In this document: positions 38,346 through 48,021 of the stretch, in pieces | Position numbering within the stretch: the stretch's first letter is position 1 | Layout: each line of letters starts with the position of its first letter | NCBI GenBank assembly: GCA_945957365.1 | Contig: CAMFKI010000007.1 | Location: 62,001 to 126,000 of the forward strand | From: an uncultured Alphaproteobacteria bacterium | Lineage (GTDB): Bacteria; Pseudomonadota; Alphaproteobacteria; Rhizobiales; Aestuariivirgaceae | Reading direction: 5' to 3' | DNA length: 64,000 nt | Notes under the pieces: generated by a model | Database searches by the model: none | Seen by the model: only the letters and a program-made list of their open reading frames with translations | What the model was told of the DNA's origin: nothing | Made by a program: the position numbers and the translations under genes

Positions 38346-40766
38346 TCAGTCCGACTTGGCCTTTGGCTTGCGCTTCGCGGCCTTTTTCTCCGCCTTCTCG
38401 TCAACCTCGCCGTCGGCTTCCGCAGCGGCAGCGGGCAGTGCCTTGCGCACCGGGCGCCCCGGCAGAGCCTTTTCCTCGTCCCGGCTCAGATACTCGAAAT
38501 GGAGGTCATCGCCGTTCAGCAGGATCCGCACCGTGCCGCCCTTGGCAAGCTTGCCGAACAGGACTTCTTCAGCCAGGGGCTTCTTGACGTGCTCCTGGAT
38601 GATCCGGGCCAGGGGCCTGGCGCCCATCTGCTGGTCGTACCCCTTGCGGGCCAGCCAGTCGGCGGCTTCCGACGACAGCTCGATGTTGATCTGCCGTTCG
38701 GCAAGCTGCGCCTCGAGCTGCAGGACGAACTTCTCGACCACCTTGCGCACGATGGCGGGCGGCAGGTGAGCGAAGGGAATCACCGCGTCCAGACGGTTGC
38801 GGAACTCGGGCGTGAACATCCGCTGGATCGCTTCGGCATCGTCTCCCTGCCGGACGCTGTTGCCGAAGCCGATGGCCTCGCGCGCCATGTCCTGGGCGCC
38901 GGCGTTGGTCGTCATGATCAGGATGACGTTACGGAAGTCGACCGACTTGCCGTTGTGATCCGTCAGCTTGCCGTGATCCATCACCTGCAGCAGGATGTTG
39001 AACAGGTCGGGATGCGCCTTCTCGATCTCGTCCAGCAGCAGCACCGAATAGGGGTGCTGGTCGATGCCGTCGGTCAGCAATCCGCCCTGGTCGAAGCCCA
39101 CGTAGCCCGGAGGCGCGCCGATCAGGCGGGAGACCGAGTGGCGCTCCATGTACTCCGACATGTCGAAGCGCAGCATGTTGACGCCCATGACCTCGGCGAG
39201 CCGCTTGGCCACTTCGGTCTTGCCCACGCCGGTGGGCCCCGAGAACAGGTAGCAGCCGATGGGCTTCTCCGGCTCGCGCAGGCCCGCACGGGCCAGCTTG
39301 ATAGAGGCGGCCAGCGCATCGATCGCCTTGTCCTGGCCGAACACCATGCGGCGCAATTCGGTATCGAGGTTCTTGAGAACCGTCGCATCATCCTTCGACA
39401 CGGTCTTGGCCGGTATGCGGGCCATGGTGGCAATCGTGGCCTCGATCTCCGGAACGCCGATCACCTTGCGCCGCTTGTCTTCGGTCAGCAGCATCTGCGA
39501 GGCACCGGTCTCGTCGATGACGTCGATCGCCTTGTCCGGCAGCTTGCGGTCGGCCATGTAGCGCGCCGAAAGCTGAACCGCCGTCTCGATGGCATCGTCG
39601 GTGTAGCGGACCTTGTGGAACTCCTCGTAATAGGGCTTGAGACCCTTGAGGATCTCGATGGCATCCGGGATCGAGGGCTCGTTGACATCGATCTTCTGGA
39701 ACCGGCGGACCAGAGCCCGGTCCTTCTCGAAATGCTGGCGGTATTCCTTGTAGGTCGTCGACCCGATGCAGCGCAGGGCGCCGTTGGCAAGCGCCGGCTT
39801 CAGGAGGTTCGAGGCGTCCATGGACCCGCCCGACGTCGCGCCGGCGCCGATCACCGTATGAATTTCATCGATGAACATGATGGCGCCCGGGCGCGACTCG
39901 ATCTCCTTGACCACCGCCTTGAGCCGCTCTTCGAAGTCGCCGCGATAGCGGGTGCCCGCGAGGAGCGCGCCCATGTCGAGCTGGTAGACGGTGCAGTTGA
40001 GCAGAACTTCCGGCACGTCGCCGTTGATGATCTTGCGGGCGAGACCTTCAGCGATCGCGGTCTTGCCGACGCCGGGGTCACCGACGAACAGCGGGTTGTT
40101 CTTCTGGCGCCGGCACAGGATCTGGATGGTGCGGCGGACCTCGGCCTCGCGGCCGATCAGCGGGTCGATCTTGCCTTCGCCGGCCTTCTTGTTGAGGTTG
40201 ATGCAATAGGCATCGAGCGCGTCACCATCGCCCTTCTTCTTGGAGCCCATGTCCTCGCCGTCACTGTTGCCGGCGCCCTGCTGGTCCTGGTCGACGCCCC
40301 GCACGGGACGGGTCTCGGAAAGGCCGGAGCGCTTGGCGATGCCATGGGAAATGTAGTTCACCGCGTCATAGCGCGTCATGTCCTGCTCCTGCAGGAAATA
40401 GGCGGCATGGCTCTCGCGCTCGGCGAAGATCGCGACCAGAACGTTGGCCCCCGTCACCTCTTCACGGCCCGAGGACTGGACGTGGATCACCGCGCGCTGG
40501 ATGACCCGCTGGAACCCGGCGGTGGGCTTCGAATCCTCGCGCTCGGCCGAAATCATCTGTCCGAGCTCGTTGTCGATGTAATTGGTCAGGCTGCGGCGCA
40601 GCACGTCGAGGTCGACGTTGCAGGCCTTCATGACGGCGGAGGCGTCCTTGTCGTCGGTCAGCGACAGCAGCAGGTGCTCGAGGGTCGCGTATTCGTGGCG
40701 GCGTTCATTGGCCAGTGCCAGGGCGCGGTGGAGCGCCTTTTCGAGACTGCGGGAGAATGTCGGCAT
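38346..40766 (-). CDS. clpA: ATP-dependent Clp protease ATP-binding subunit ClpA
   Basis: AAA+ unfoldase that feeds substrates to ClpP. The 806 residues include the Clp N-domain repeats (1-145), a first AAA+ module with GDPGVGKTA (about 227-235) and a second with GPTGVGKTE (about 508-516). The ClpP-docking loop IGFG occurs in [11 protein letters not shown] (about 634-644). The C-terminus has a Lys- and Ala-rich tail ([13 protein letters not shown]), longer than in E. coli. It follows clpS by three bases, so the two are co-transcribed. Confidence 0.96.
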   Translation of the reverse strand: MPTFSRSLEKALHRALALANERRHEYATLEHLLLSLTDDKDASAVMKACNVDLDVLRRSLTNYIDNELGQMISAEREDSKPTAGFQRVIQRAVIHVQSSGREEVTGANVLVAIFAERESHAAYFLQEQDMTRYDAVNYISHGIAKRSGLSETRPVRGVDQDQQGAGNSDGEDMGSKKKGDGDALDAYCINLNKKAGEGKIDPLIGREAEVRRTIQILCRRQKNNPLFVGDPGVGKTAIAEGLARKIINGDVPEVLLNCTVYQLDMGALLAGTRYRGDFEERLKAVVKEIESRPGAIMFIDEIHTVIGAGATSGGSMDASNLLKPALANGALRCIGSTTYKEYRQHFEKDRALVRRFQKIDVNEPSIPDAIEILKGLKPYYEEFHKVRYTDDAIETAVQLSARYMADRKLPDKAIDVIDETGASQMLLTEDKRRKVIGVPEIEATIATMARIPAKTVSKDDATVLKNLDTELRRMVFGQDKAIDALAASIKLARAGLREPEKPIGCYLFSGPTGVGKTEVAKRLAEVMGVNMLRFDMSEYMERHSVSRLIGAPPGYVGFDQGGLLTDGIDQHPYSVLLLDEIEKAHPDLFNILLQVMDHGKLTDHNGKSVDFRNVILIMTTNAGAQDMAREAIGFGNSVRQGDDAEAIQRMFTPEFRNRLDAVIPFAHLPPAIVRKVVEKFVLQLEAQLAERQINIELSSEAADWLARKGYDQQMGARPLARIIQEHVKKPLAEEVLFGKLAKGGTVRILLNGDDLHFEYLSRDEEKALPGRPVRKALPAAAAEADGEVDEKAEKKAAKRKPKAKSD

Positions 40767-40769
40767 GGC

Positions 40770-41093
40770 CTATTCCTTTTCCATCGTGCACTGGAGGGGA
40801 TGCTGGTGGTTCCGTGCGAAATCCATGACTTGCGTCACCTTGGTCTCCGCCACTTCAAACGTGTAGACGCCGCAGACGCCCACGCCCTTCTGATGGACAT
40901 GGAGCATGATGCGGGTGGCCTCTTCGCGTCCCTTGCCGAAAAACCGCTCCAGCACGTGCACGACGAATTCCATCGGCGTGTAGTCGTCGTTGAGCAGTAA
41001 CACCTTGTAGAGCGAAGGCTTCTTGGTCTTCGCTTCGGTCCGGGTGATCACCCCTGTCTGATTGTCGTCGCGGTGGTTGGGCTGCTTCGGCAT
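40770..41093 (-). CDS. clpS: ClpA adaptor protein ClpS
   Basis: Adaptor of 107 residues that delivers N-end rule substrates to ClpA. The core [21 protein letters not shown] (about 28-48) includes the Asn-Asp-Asp that binds the substrate N-terminus, and [19 protein letters not shown] (about 70-88) is conserved. The unstructured N-terminal tail ends in the Thr-Glu-Ala-Lys-rich region. It precedes clpA by three bases. No clear gene occupies the 215 bases between it and the hydrolase gene upstream. Confidence 0.95.
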   Translation of the reverse strand: MPKQPNHRDDNQTGVITRTEAKTKKPSLYKVLLLNDDYTPMEFVVHVLERFFGKGREEATRIMLHVHQKGVGVCGVYTFEVAETKVTQVMDFARNHQHPLQCTMEKE

Positions 41094-41308
41094 GGATACA
41101 AGTATATAGGTGCTTCGGCCTGGATGTGGAGGGGGTATTCACGGCTAAATCGCTGGGCTCGCCAAAGCACTACGAAATCGCGGCTTTGGCGGTTCGGTCC
41201 GGGCCTGGTTGGGCGGGGTGTCCGGTGATGCAAAACACCTGCGATCCGGGAGAGTTCCCCGGCTGGCATTCTCTCAGGATGGTGCGGCGCAGCAGGTTCG
41301 CCGAAAGT

Positions 41309-42127
41309 TCAGCCCTCGGCCAGCTGGAGAAGCCTGCGGGTCAGCGGGTGCTCAGCCTCGGCCGGAAGGTCGCCGATGCTGAAATGATTGTGACCGGGCA
41401 CTTCCTCGTACCGGCAGGCGAGCCCTGCTCCGGCCCAGGCCGCCGCCAGCGAGCGCGCCTGGCGCCGAAATTCGAAGCTTTCCGCGGCCCCTACCCAGCT
41501 GTCGAAGGGAATCTTGTTCGGCATCGGCCACATCAGGGGGCTGGCAGCGAGCGCATCCGCCGGCGACAGGCGAAGGTCGTCATTGTAGGCCGTGGCCATG
41601 AGCGGGCGGAGGTCGAACAGGCCGCTGATCGACAGGCAAGCCTGGATGAGGTCGGGCCTCGCGCCATAGGCCTGCCAGTCGGTGGCCGCGAGTGCAGCGG
41701 CCAGGTGGCCACCGGCAGAATGACCCGTCACAACCATGCGTTTTCCCGTGCGCTGCCCGAGAAATAGGCAGCACTGCCGCATTTCGTCGATGATGTCGGC
41801 CACGCTCACCTCGGGGCACAGCGTGTAGCCGGGCACCGCGACCTCGAAGCCCGCATCATTGGCCGGCCCCGCGACGTGACTGAAGATCGACTTGTCGAAG
41901 CTTCGCCAGTAGCCACCGTGGATATAGACGATCAGCGGTCCCCGGGCGTCCCCGCTCGCGGGATGAAACAGATCCACCTTGTTGCGGGCCCTCGCGCCAT
42001 AAGCGATGTCGCATTCGCCGCCGCGCGCTGCCCTAAAGGCTGCGGCATCCCTGTGCCAGCGGGCAATGATGTCCTGATGGTCCGGCACCATGGCCCGATT
42101 GTTGTATTCAGCCGAGAGATCCATCAT
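41309..42127 (-). CDS. Alpha/beta hydrolase of the kynurenine formamidase/arylformamidase-like group
   Basis: A 272-residue alpha/beta hydrolase. IVYIHGGYWRSFDKS (about 66-80) provides the oxyanion segment; the HGGYW form is frequent in formamidase-like enzymes. The nucleophile Ser is in VTGHSAGGHLAA (about 130-141). The late catalytic His is probably in VPGHNHFSIG near residue 250. Two adjacent ATG codons (42127 and 42124) are possible starts with a GGAG site upstream. It follows the 8-oxoguanine deaminase gene by 14 bases, so a role with purine or other amide substrates is more likely than tryptophan breakdown; this is inference. Confidence 0.78.
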   Translation of the reverse strand: MMDLSAEYNNRAMVPDHQDIIARWHRDAAAFRAARGGECDIAYGARARNKVDLFHPASGDARGPLIVYIHGGYWRSFDKSIFSHVAGPANDAGFEVAVPGYTLCPEVSVADIIDEMRQCCLFLGQRTGKRMVVTGHSAGGHLAAALAATDWQAYGARPDLIQACLSISGLFDLRPLMATAYNDDLRLSPADALAASPLMWPMPNKIPFDSWVGAAESFEFRRQARSLAAAWAGAGLACRYEEVPGHNHFSIGDLPAEAEHPLTRRLLQLAEG

Positions 42128-42141
42128 TCGTGTCACTCCAC

Positions 42142-43470
42142 TTACAAGAATTGCCGTGCCGCCGCACCGTGTGCCGCGCGCAGCTGGCCGAGGTCGATGC
42201 CCACGGGCATGCCGTCGATGACGCGCCACCTCCCCCCGATCATCACCCGGTCCGCGCGATGGGCGCCGCACAGCACAAGCGCCGCCAGCGGATCGCCCGC
42301 CCCCGAGAAGCGAAGTTCGTCCAGCGTGAACAGCGCCAGGTCCGCCTCCTTGCCCACGGCGATCTCGCCGATGTCGTTCCGTCCGAGGCAGCGCGCCGAT
42401 CCCTGGGTGGCCCAGCGCAGCGCATCGACATGCGTCACCGATGCATCGTAGGTCAGCCGGTTGATCATCAGGGCGTGGCGCACGCCCTCCATCAGGTTCG
42501 AGGAATCATTGGAGGCGGAACCATCGACCCCAAGCCCGACGGGCGCGCCGGCGGCCTCGAGTTCCCGCGTCCGGCACTGCCCGGAGGCGAGCACCATGTT
42601 CGATGTCGGGCAGTGGCAGACGCCGACGCCATGCCGTCCGAGGCGCTTCACGTCGGCGTCGTCGAAATGAATGCCATGGGCAAGCCAGGTCCGGTCGCTG
42701 AGCCACCCCGCATCCTCGAGATAATCCAGCGGACTCATGCCGAACATCGCCCTGCAATAGGCGTCCTCGTCCCGTGTCTCCGCCAGGTGGGTGTGAAGGC
42801 GGCAGTCGTGCTGTTCGGCCAGTTCCCCGCACGACCGCATCAGCGACCGGGTGACGCTGAAGGGCGAACACGGCGCCAGCGCGATCTGGATCGTCGCTCC
42901 GGCACCGCGTTCATGGTACTTGCCGATGACCCGCTCGCAGTCGGCCAGGATCGTGTCCTCGTCCTGCACCACGGAATCGGGCGGCAGGCCGCCATCCTTC
43001 ACCGAGAGGTTCATCGCGCCGCGGGTGACCGTCATGCGCATGCCGATCCGCCGCGCCTCTTCGACCTGGATATCCATCGCGTCGTCGAGCTTGGCCGGAA
43101 ACAGGTAATGGTGATCGGACGTCGTGGTGACACCGGACATCAGCAGCTCCGTCAGCGCCAGTCGGGTGCCGAGGCGCATCGCATCCGGCGTCAGGCGGGC
43201 CCACACCGGATAGAGCGCCTTCAGCCAGTCGAAGAGTTCCTTGTTGATGGCCTGCGGGTGGGCGCGCGTCAGGGTCTGGTAGAAGTGATGGTGGGTGTTG
43301 ACGAGCCCGGGCAGAACGACATGGCGCGAGCCGTCGAAGATCTCGTCAACCGGAGCGGATGGCTTCTGCCCCCGCGTCAACAACTCGGCGATGCGCCCGT
43401 TTCGCAGCACAATTCCACCGGGAGCGGACCCCAGCACGGCCAACGGAGAAGTTATCCAGAGACTGCGCAT
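42142..43470 (-). CDS. 8-oxoguanine deaminase / amidohydrolase
   Basis: A 442-residue metal-dependent amidohydrolase related to guanine and atrazine deaminases. Metal ligands His60 and His62 are in NTHHHFYQTLTRA, a pattern seen in 8-oxoguanine deaminases. Later His and Asp ligands lie in THLAETRDED, WLAHGIHFDD and LGVDGSASNDS. The start at 43470 gives the normal N-terminus; a longer reading adds 14 unconserved residues. Its product would be urate. It diverges from an ABC importer operon and precedes the hydrolase gene. Confidence 0.82.
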   Translation of the reverse strand: MRSLWITSPLAVLGSAPGGIVLRNGRIAELLTRGQKPSAPVDEIFDGSRHVVLPGLVNTHHHFYQTLTRAHPQAINKELFDWLKALYPVWARLTPDAMRLGTRLALTELLMSGVTTTSDHHYLFPAKLDDAMDIQVEEARRIGMRMTVTRGAMNLSVKDGGLPPDSVVQDEDTILADCERVIGKYHERGAGATIQIALAPCSPFSVTRSLMRSCGELAEQHDCRLHTHLAETRDEDAYCRAMFGMSPLDYLEDAGWLSDRTWLAHGIHFDDADVKRLGRHGVGVCHCPTSNMVLASGQCRTRELEAAGAPVGLGVDGSASNDSSNLMEGVRHALMINRLTYDASVTHVDALRWATQGSARCLGRNDIGEIAVGKEADLALFTLDELRFSGAGDPLAALVLCGAHRADRVMIGGRWRVIDGMPVGIDLGQLRAAHGAAARQFL

Positions 43471-43592
43471 TTCATTACCTAAGGGTTTGCTGGGGTTGAA
43501 CTTTGGGTCCACTTCGGTTCACAATACATGGCACGGGCCTACGGGCGCTGCCAAGAAGCACCCTCGCAATCGGCCCAACAGGGAGCAGACAC

Positions 43593-44744
43593 ATGACGTT
43601 CTTCAAAACAGCGGTTTCATCGCTTGCCGCGCTGGCAACCCTTGCAAGCCTCGCCATGGCGCAGGAAGCGAAGAAGGAGATGGGCGCCGGCGAAGGCGAA
43701 GTCGATATCGTCGCATGGCCGGGCTACATCGAGCGCGGCGAGTCGGACAAGAATTACGACTGGGTCACCGGCTTCGAAAAGGAGACGGGCTGCAAGGTCA
43801 ACGTCAAGACGGCGGCCACCTCCGACGAGATGGTGACCCTGATGAACCAGGGCGGCTTCGACCTCGTCACCGCCTCCGGCGACGCTTCGCTGCGTCTCGT
43901 GGCGGGCAAGAAGGTGCAGCCGATCAACATCTCGCTCATCAAGGACTGGGGCACGCTGGACGACCGACTGAAGGACGCGCCGTGGCACACGGTGGATGGC
44001 GTTCATTACGGCGTTCCCTACCAGTGGGGCCCCAACGTGCTGGCCTACAACACCAAGGTGTTCAAGGATGCGCCGAAGAGCTGGGCCGTCGTCTTCCAGG
44101 AGCAGACGCTGCCCGACGGCAAGTCGAACAAGGGCCGGGTCCAGGCTTATGACGGCCCGATCTACATCGCCGATGCGGCGCTGTTCCTGATGAAGACCAA
44201 GCCGGAACTCGGCATCAAGAACCCCTACGAACTGAACCAGCAGCAGTTCGATGCGGCGATCGAACTGCTCAAGGCGCAGCGCCAGCTCGTCGGTCGCTAC
44301 TGGCACGACGCCAATGTGCAGGTGGACGACTTCAAGAACGAGGGCGTCGTCGCCTCGTCCTCCTGGCCGTTCCAGGTGAACCTGCTCGAGGCCGACAAGC
44401 AGCCCGTCGCCTCCACGATCCCGGACGAAGGCGCCACCGGCTGGGCCGACACGACCATGATGCACGCCAGCGCGCCGCATCCGAACTGCGCATACATGTG
44501 GCTGAACCACTCGCTGCAGCCGAAGCTGCAGGGTGACCTCGCCGCCTGGTTCGGTTCAGTCCCGACGGTTCCGGCCGCCTGCAAGGGCAACGCCCTGCTC
44601 ACGGATACCGGCTGCGCCACCAACGGGTCCGAGAACTTCGACAAGATCTGGTTCTGGCGCACGCCCACGTCCAAGTGCGAGGCGGGTGGCTGCGTGCCCT
44701 ATTCGCAATGGGACAAGGCCTATCGCGAAGTGATGAGTCAGTAA
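43593..44744 (+). CDS. PotD/PotF-like ABC transporter substrate-binding protein
   Basis: A 383-residue family 1 (polyamine-type) binding protein. The signal peptide ends at about SLAMA-Q (residue 23). The start VDIVAWPGYIERG and GGFDLVTASGDASLRLV are polyamine-binding-protein-like, as is GVPYQWGPNVLAYN (about 151-164). Three Cys pairs near the C-terminus (AACKG, TGCAT, SKCEAGGC) suggest disulfides. The start follows a GGGAG site. The ligand may not be a polyamine, because the neighbour on the opposite strand is a purine deaminase. Confidence 0.88.
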   Translation: MTFFKTAVSSLAALATLASLAMAQEAKKEMGAGEGEVDIVAWPGYIERGESDKNYDWVTGFEKETGCKVNVKTAATSDEMVTLMNQGGFDLVTASGDASLRLVAGKKVQPINISLIKDWGTLDDRLKDAPWHTVDGVHYGVPYQWGPNVLAYNTKVFKDAPKSWAVVFQEQTLPDGKSNKGRVQAYDGPIYIADAALFLMKTKPELGIKNPYELNQQQFDAAIELLKAQRQLVGRYWHDANVQVDDFKNEGVVASSSWPFQVNLLEADKQPVASTIPDEGATGWADTTMMHASAPHPNCAYMWLNHSLQPKLQGDLAAWFGSVPTVPAACKGNALLTDTGCATNGSENFDKIWFWRTPTSKCEAGGCVPYSQWDKAYREVMSQ

Positions 44745-44767
44745 GGCTCAAGCAACCAACCACGCTT

Positions 44768-44792
44768 GACCCCGGCCCCACAGGCCGGGGTC
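44768..44792 (+). terminator. Intercistronic hairpin after the binding-protein gene
   Basis: A perfect ten-base stem GACCCCGGCC/GGCCGGGGTC with loop CCACA lies 24 bases after the binding-protein stop and 18 before the ATPase start. A short T stretch follows. Such hairpins often protect or partly terminate the message so that binding protein exceeds membrane subunits. Confidence 0.65.
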
Positions 44793-44810
44793 TTCGGTTC
44801 AGGACCCATC

Positions 44811-45821
44811 ATGCCAGCAGCCGTCAGCTTCCAGCACGTGTCGCGACATTTCGGCCAGGTCAAGGCCGTCGATGACGTCTCCCTCGACATTGCCGAAGGA
44901 GAGTTCTTCGCCATGCTGGGCCCCTCCGGCTCGGGCAAGACCACCTGCCTCCGCCTGATCGCCGGCTTCGAGCAGCCGACCTCCGGCCACATCGAGATCT
45001 TCGGCGAAACCGCAGAGGGGCTTCCGCCCTACAAGCGCAACGTCAACACGGTCTTCCAGGACTATGCCCTTTTCCCGCACATGACCGTGGGCGAGAACGT
45101 CGCTTACGGCCTGATGATCAAGGGCGTGGCCCGTGCCGAACGTGAGGCCAAGGCGCTGGAGGCCCTCGCCATGGTCAAGCTCAAGGGCTTCGACCAGCGC
45201 CGCCCTTCGCAGCTTTCGGGCGGCCAGCGCCAGCGCGTGGCGCTCGCGCGTGCCCTCGTCAACCAGCCCAAGGTGCTCCTCCTCGACGAGCCGCTGGGCG
45301 CGCTCGATCTCAAGCTCCGCGAGCAGATGCAGGAAGAATTGAAGGCGCTGCAGAAGCAGCTGGGCATCACCTTCGTCTTCGTCACCCATGACCAGGGCGA
45401 GGCGCTGTCCATGGCCAACCGCGTGGCCATCTTCAACGACGGCAAGATCGTGCAGGCCGGCTCGCCGGCCGATGTCTACGAGCGGCCGTGTTCGCGCTTC
45501 GTGGCGGATTTCGTCGGTTCCTCCAATGTGCTGCCGCCGGACTTCGCCGCCGCTCATGGCGGAACCCATGCATGGACAAGTCTTCGGCCGGAGAAGATCC
45601 GCATCGCCGCCGCCGGAGAAACACGGGGCCACGGCCAGTTCGCCGCGTCGGGCCGTGTCACCTCCGTCCAGTATCAGGGCGCCATCACGCGGGTGGCGAT
45701 CGACGTGAATGGCACCCGCATCGCGGCTGCCCTTCCTGCGGGCGTAGCCGACATCCAGGAGGGCCAGGCCCTGTCGCTCGCCTGGGCTGCCGACAGCCTC
45801 GTCGCCATGGAGCCGGCATGA
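44811..45821 (+). CDS. ABC transporter ATP-binding protein, PotA/PotG type
   Basis: A 336-residue ATPase with a C-terminal TOBE domain. Walker A GPSGSGKTT (about 40-48), signature LSGGQRQR (about 136-143), Walker B VLLLDEPLGALD (about 155-166) and the H-loop FVTHDQGEAL are intact. The regulatory TOBE segment runs from about 270 to the end. The start at 44811 was chosen since the upstream extension crosses the hairpin. The stop overlaps the next permease start (ATGA). Confidence 0.93.
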   Translation: MPAAVSFQHVSRHFGQVKAVDDVSLDIAEGEFFAMLGPSGSGKTTCLRLIAGFEQPTSGHIEIFGETAEGLPPYKRNVNTVFQDYALFPHMTVGENVAYGLMIKGVARAEREAKALEALAMVKLKGFDQRRPSQLSGGQRQRVALARALVNQPKVLLLDEPLGALDLKLREQMQEELKALQKQLGITFVFVTHDQGEALSMANRVAIFNDGKIVQAGSPADVYERPCSRFVADFVGSSNVLPPDFAAAHGGTHAWTSLRPEKIRIAAAGETRGHGQFAASGRVTSVQYQGAITRVAIDVNGTRIAAALPAGVADIQEGQALSLAWAADSLVAMEPA

Positions 45822-46747
45822 GCGCCGCCGTCGCCAACAGCTCTCGCGGCGGGCTCTCGGATTTCTTCTACCGCAATTCGGGCCTTCTCACGCTCGCCCT
45901 GCTGTTGCCCCCGCTGCTGTGGATCGGCGTCGTCTATCTGGGCTCGCTCTTCGCGCTTCTCCTGCAGAGCTTCTATTCGCTGGATGAATTCTCGGGCCTC
46001 GTCGTCCACGAGTTCACGCTCTCGACCTATGAACAGCTGTTCACCGCGACGAACCTGACGATCATCCTGCGCACCGCCGTGATGGCCGCACTCGTCACCG
46101 TCGCGAGCGCCATCGTCGCCTTCCCCATCGCCTATTACGCGGCGCGCTACGCCCGCGGCGGATGGAAGGCGCTGTTCTACATCGCGGTGATGATGCCGCT
46201 ATGGTCGAGCTACCTCGTCAAGGTCTATGCCTGGAAGCTGATCCTCGCCAAGGAAGGCATCGTCACCTGGGTCGCCGACAAGCTCCATCTGGGCTGGCTG
46301 CTCGACGCACTGCTCTCGGTGCCGGTGATCGGCGGCGCGTCGCTGTCCTTCAGCTACATCGGCACCTTCATCGTCTTCCTCTACATCTGGCTGCCCTACA
46401 TGATCCTGCCGACCCAGGCGGCACTGGAGCGCGTGCCGAAGAACTTCATCGAGGCCTCGGCCGATCTCGGCGCCTCGCCGCGCCAGACATTCCGGACGGT
46501 GATCCTGCCGCTGGCGATGCCGGGTGTCATCGCCGGCTCGATCTTCACTTTCTCGCTGACGCTGGGCGACTACATCATCCCGCAGATCGTCGGCAATTCG
46601 CGGCCCTTCATCGGCACCACGGTCTATGCGCTGCAGGGCACGGCGGGCGACATTCCGCTTGCCGCCGCCTTCACCGTGGTTCCCGTCGTCATCATGGGCA
46701 TCTACCTGATGATCGCCCGCCGGCTGGGAGCCTTCGATGCGCTCTGA
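45818..46747 (+). CDS. ABC transporter permease, PotB/PotH type
   Basis: A 309-residue membrane subunit with six predicted helices. The coupling-helix motif [25 protein letters not shown] (around residues 211-235) is clear. The N-terminus starts [20 protein letters not shown]. It overlaps the ATPase gene by four bases and the next permease by eleven. A longer in-frame extension upstream would re-read the ATPase gene. Confidence 0.92.
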   Translation: MSAAVANSSRGGLSDFFYRNSGLLTLALLLPPLLWIGVVYLGSLFALLLQSFYSLDEFSGLVVHEFTLSTYEQLFTATNLTIILRTAVMAALVTVASAIVAFPIAYYAARYARGGWKALFYIAVMMPLWSSYLVKVYAWKLILAKEGIVTWVADKLHLGWLLDALLSVPVIGGASLSFSYIGTFIVFLYIWLPYMILPTQAALERVPKNFIEASADLGASPRQTFRTVILPLAMPGVIAGSIFTFSLTLGDYIIPQIVGNSRPFIGTTVYALQGTAGDIPLAAAFTVVPVVIMGIYLMIARRLGAFDAL

Positions 46748-47549
46748 ACCCGGTGCAACACTGCCGCTGAAGGCTGCTGCGGTCGGCGGACTGCTGTTCC
46801 TCCACATCCCGCTGGCCCTCATCATCCTCTATGCCTTCACCACCGAGGAGAAGAGCTTCCAGTTCCCGCCGCCGGGCCTGACGCTGCACTGGTTCTCCGT
46901 CGCCTGGTTCGACCGCCCGGACATCTGGGGTCCGCTGGGGCTCTCGGTGCAGGTCGCGGTGCTGGCCACGCTGATCGCATTGGTGCTGGGAACGCTTGCG
47001 GCCGCCGCCCTGTGGCGTGCGACCTTCTTCGGCAAGGATTCGCTGTCGCTGCTCTTCATCCTGCCGATCGCCCTTCCGGGCATCATCACCGGTATTGCCC
47101 TGCGGTCCGCCTTCGACATCATGTCGATCCCGTTCTCGACCTGGACCATCGTGCTGGGCCACGCCACCTTCTGCATCGTGGTGGTCTACAACAACGCGCT
47201 CGCCCGCTTCCGGCGGCTGTCGGGCAGCATGATCGAAGCGTCGATGGATCTGGGCGCGAACGGCCCGCAGACCTTCCGGCACGTGATCCTGCCGCAGATC
47301 GCCTCCGCCCTGCTGGCGGGCGGAATGCTGGCCTTCGCGCTCTCCTTCGACGAGGTGATCGTCACCACCTTCACCGCCGGCCAGCAGGCGACACTGCCGA
47401 TCTGGATGCTGAACGAGCTGATCCGCCCGCGCCAGCGCCCGGTCACCAACGTGGTGGCGCTGATCGTGATCGCCGTGACCTTCCTGCCTATCCTCGCCGC
47501 CTATTACCTGACGCGCGAGGGTGAGCACACGGGCGGTTCGGGGAAGTGA
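46737..47549 (+). CDS. ABC transporter permease, PotC/PotI type
   Basis: A 270-residue membrane subunit with six helices. It has the N-terminal [14 protein letters not shown] segment and the coupling helix [21 protein letters not shown] (about 166-186). It overlaps the preceding permease gene by eleven bases and completes a binding protein-ATPase-permease-permease operon. Its stop is one base from the convergent CoxG-like gene. Confidence 0.92.
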   Translation: MRSEPGATLPLKAAAVGGLLFLHIPLALIILYAFTTEEKSFQFPPPGLTLHWFSVAWFDRPDIWGPLGLSVQVAVLATLIALVLGTLAAAALWRATFFGKDSLSLLFILPIALPGIITGIALRSAFDIMSIPFSTWTIVLGHATFCIVVVYNNALARFRRLSGSMIEASMDLGANGPQTFRHVILPQIASALLAGGMLAFALSFDEVIVTTFTAGQQATLPIWMLNELIRPRQRPVTNVVALIVIAVTFLPILAAYYLTREGEHTGGSGK

Positions 47550-47550
47550 G

Positions 47551-47997
47551 CTAGCCCGGCTCGCCCACGGCAAGCGTTGCGAAACTCTCGAAGAACTGGG
47601 CTGAGAGCTGACGGGCAGTCGGCTCGATGAAGCGCTGCGCCAGGCTGGCGATCTTGCCGGTCACCTGGGCATCGACGTCATAGATCATCTTGGTGCCCTC
47701 CGGCACCTCCTCGAGGCGGACATTGGCGCCGCCGATGGCGCCGCCCATCATCGACTTGCCCTCGCCCTGGATGCGGTAGCCATTGGGCGGATCGAGATCG
47801 GAGAGCGTGACGGCGCCTTTGAAGCTGGCCTTCACCGGGCCCATCTTCACCGTCACCTTGGCTTCCATCTCGGTGTCGGACTTCTTGACGATCTCCTCGC
47901 AGCCAGGAATGGCCTGGCGCAGCACTTCCGGGTCATTGAGCGCCTGCCACACCTTCATGCGGGGCACGGGGATGATTACCTCGTCCGAAAGCTTCAT
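47551..47997 (-). CDS. CoxG-like SRPBCC protein (CO dehydrogenase subunit G family)
   Basis: A 148-residue START-like (SRPBCC) protein. The start MKLSDEVIIPVPRMKVWQAL, then IPGCEEI (about 30-36) and KMGPVKASFKGAVTLSDLDPP (about 50-70), is the CoxG pattern. In carboxydotrophs CoxG helps anchor the dehydrogenase, but homologues occur widely without it. No molybdenum hydroxylase genes are adjacent, so its partner is unknown. It begins 24 bases downstream of the tgt stop on the same strand. Confidence 0.85.
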   Translation of the reverse strand: MKLSDEVIIPVPRMKVWQALNDPEVLRQAIPGCEEIVKKSDTEMEAKVTVKMGPVKASFKGAVTLSDLDPPNGYRIQGEGKSMMGGAIGGANVRLEEVPEGTKMIYDVDAQVTGKIASLAQRFIEPTARQLSAQFFESFATLAVGEPG

Positions 47998-48021
47998 GTC
48001 GTCCTCCCAAGTTTCCGGCGA

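Noticed and set aside
41094..41308. A small gene upstream of clpS
   Set aside because: Open frames here lack start sites with a ribosome-binding site and have shadow-like composition.
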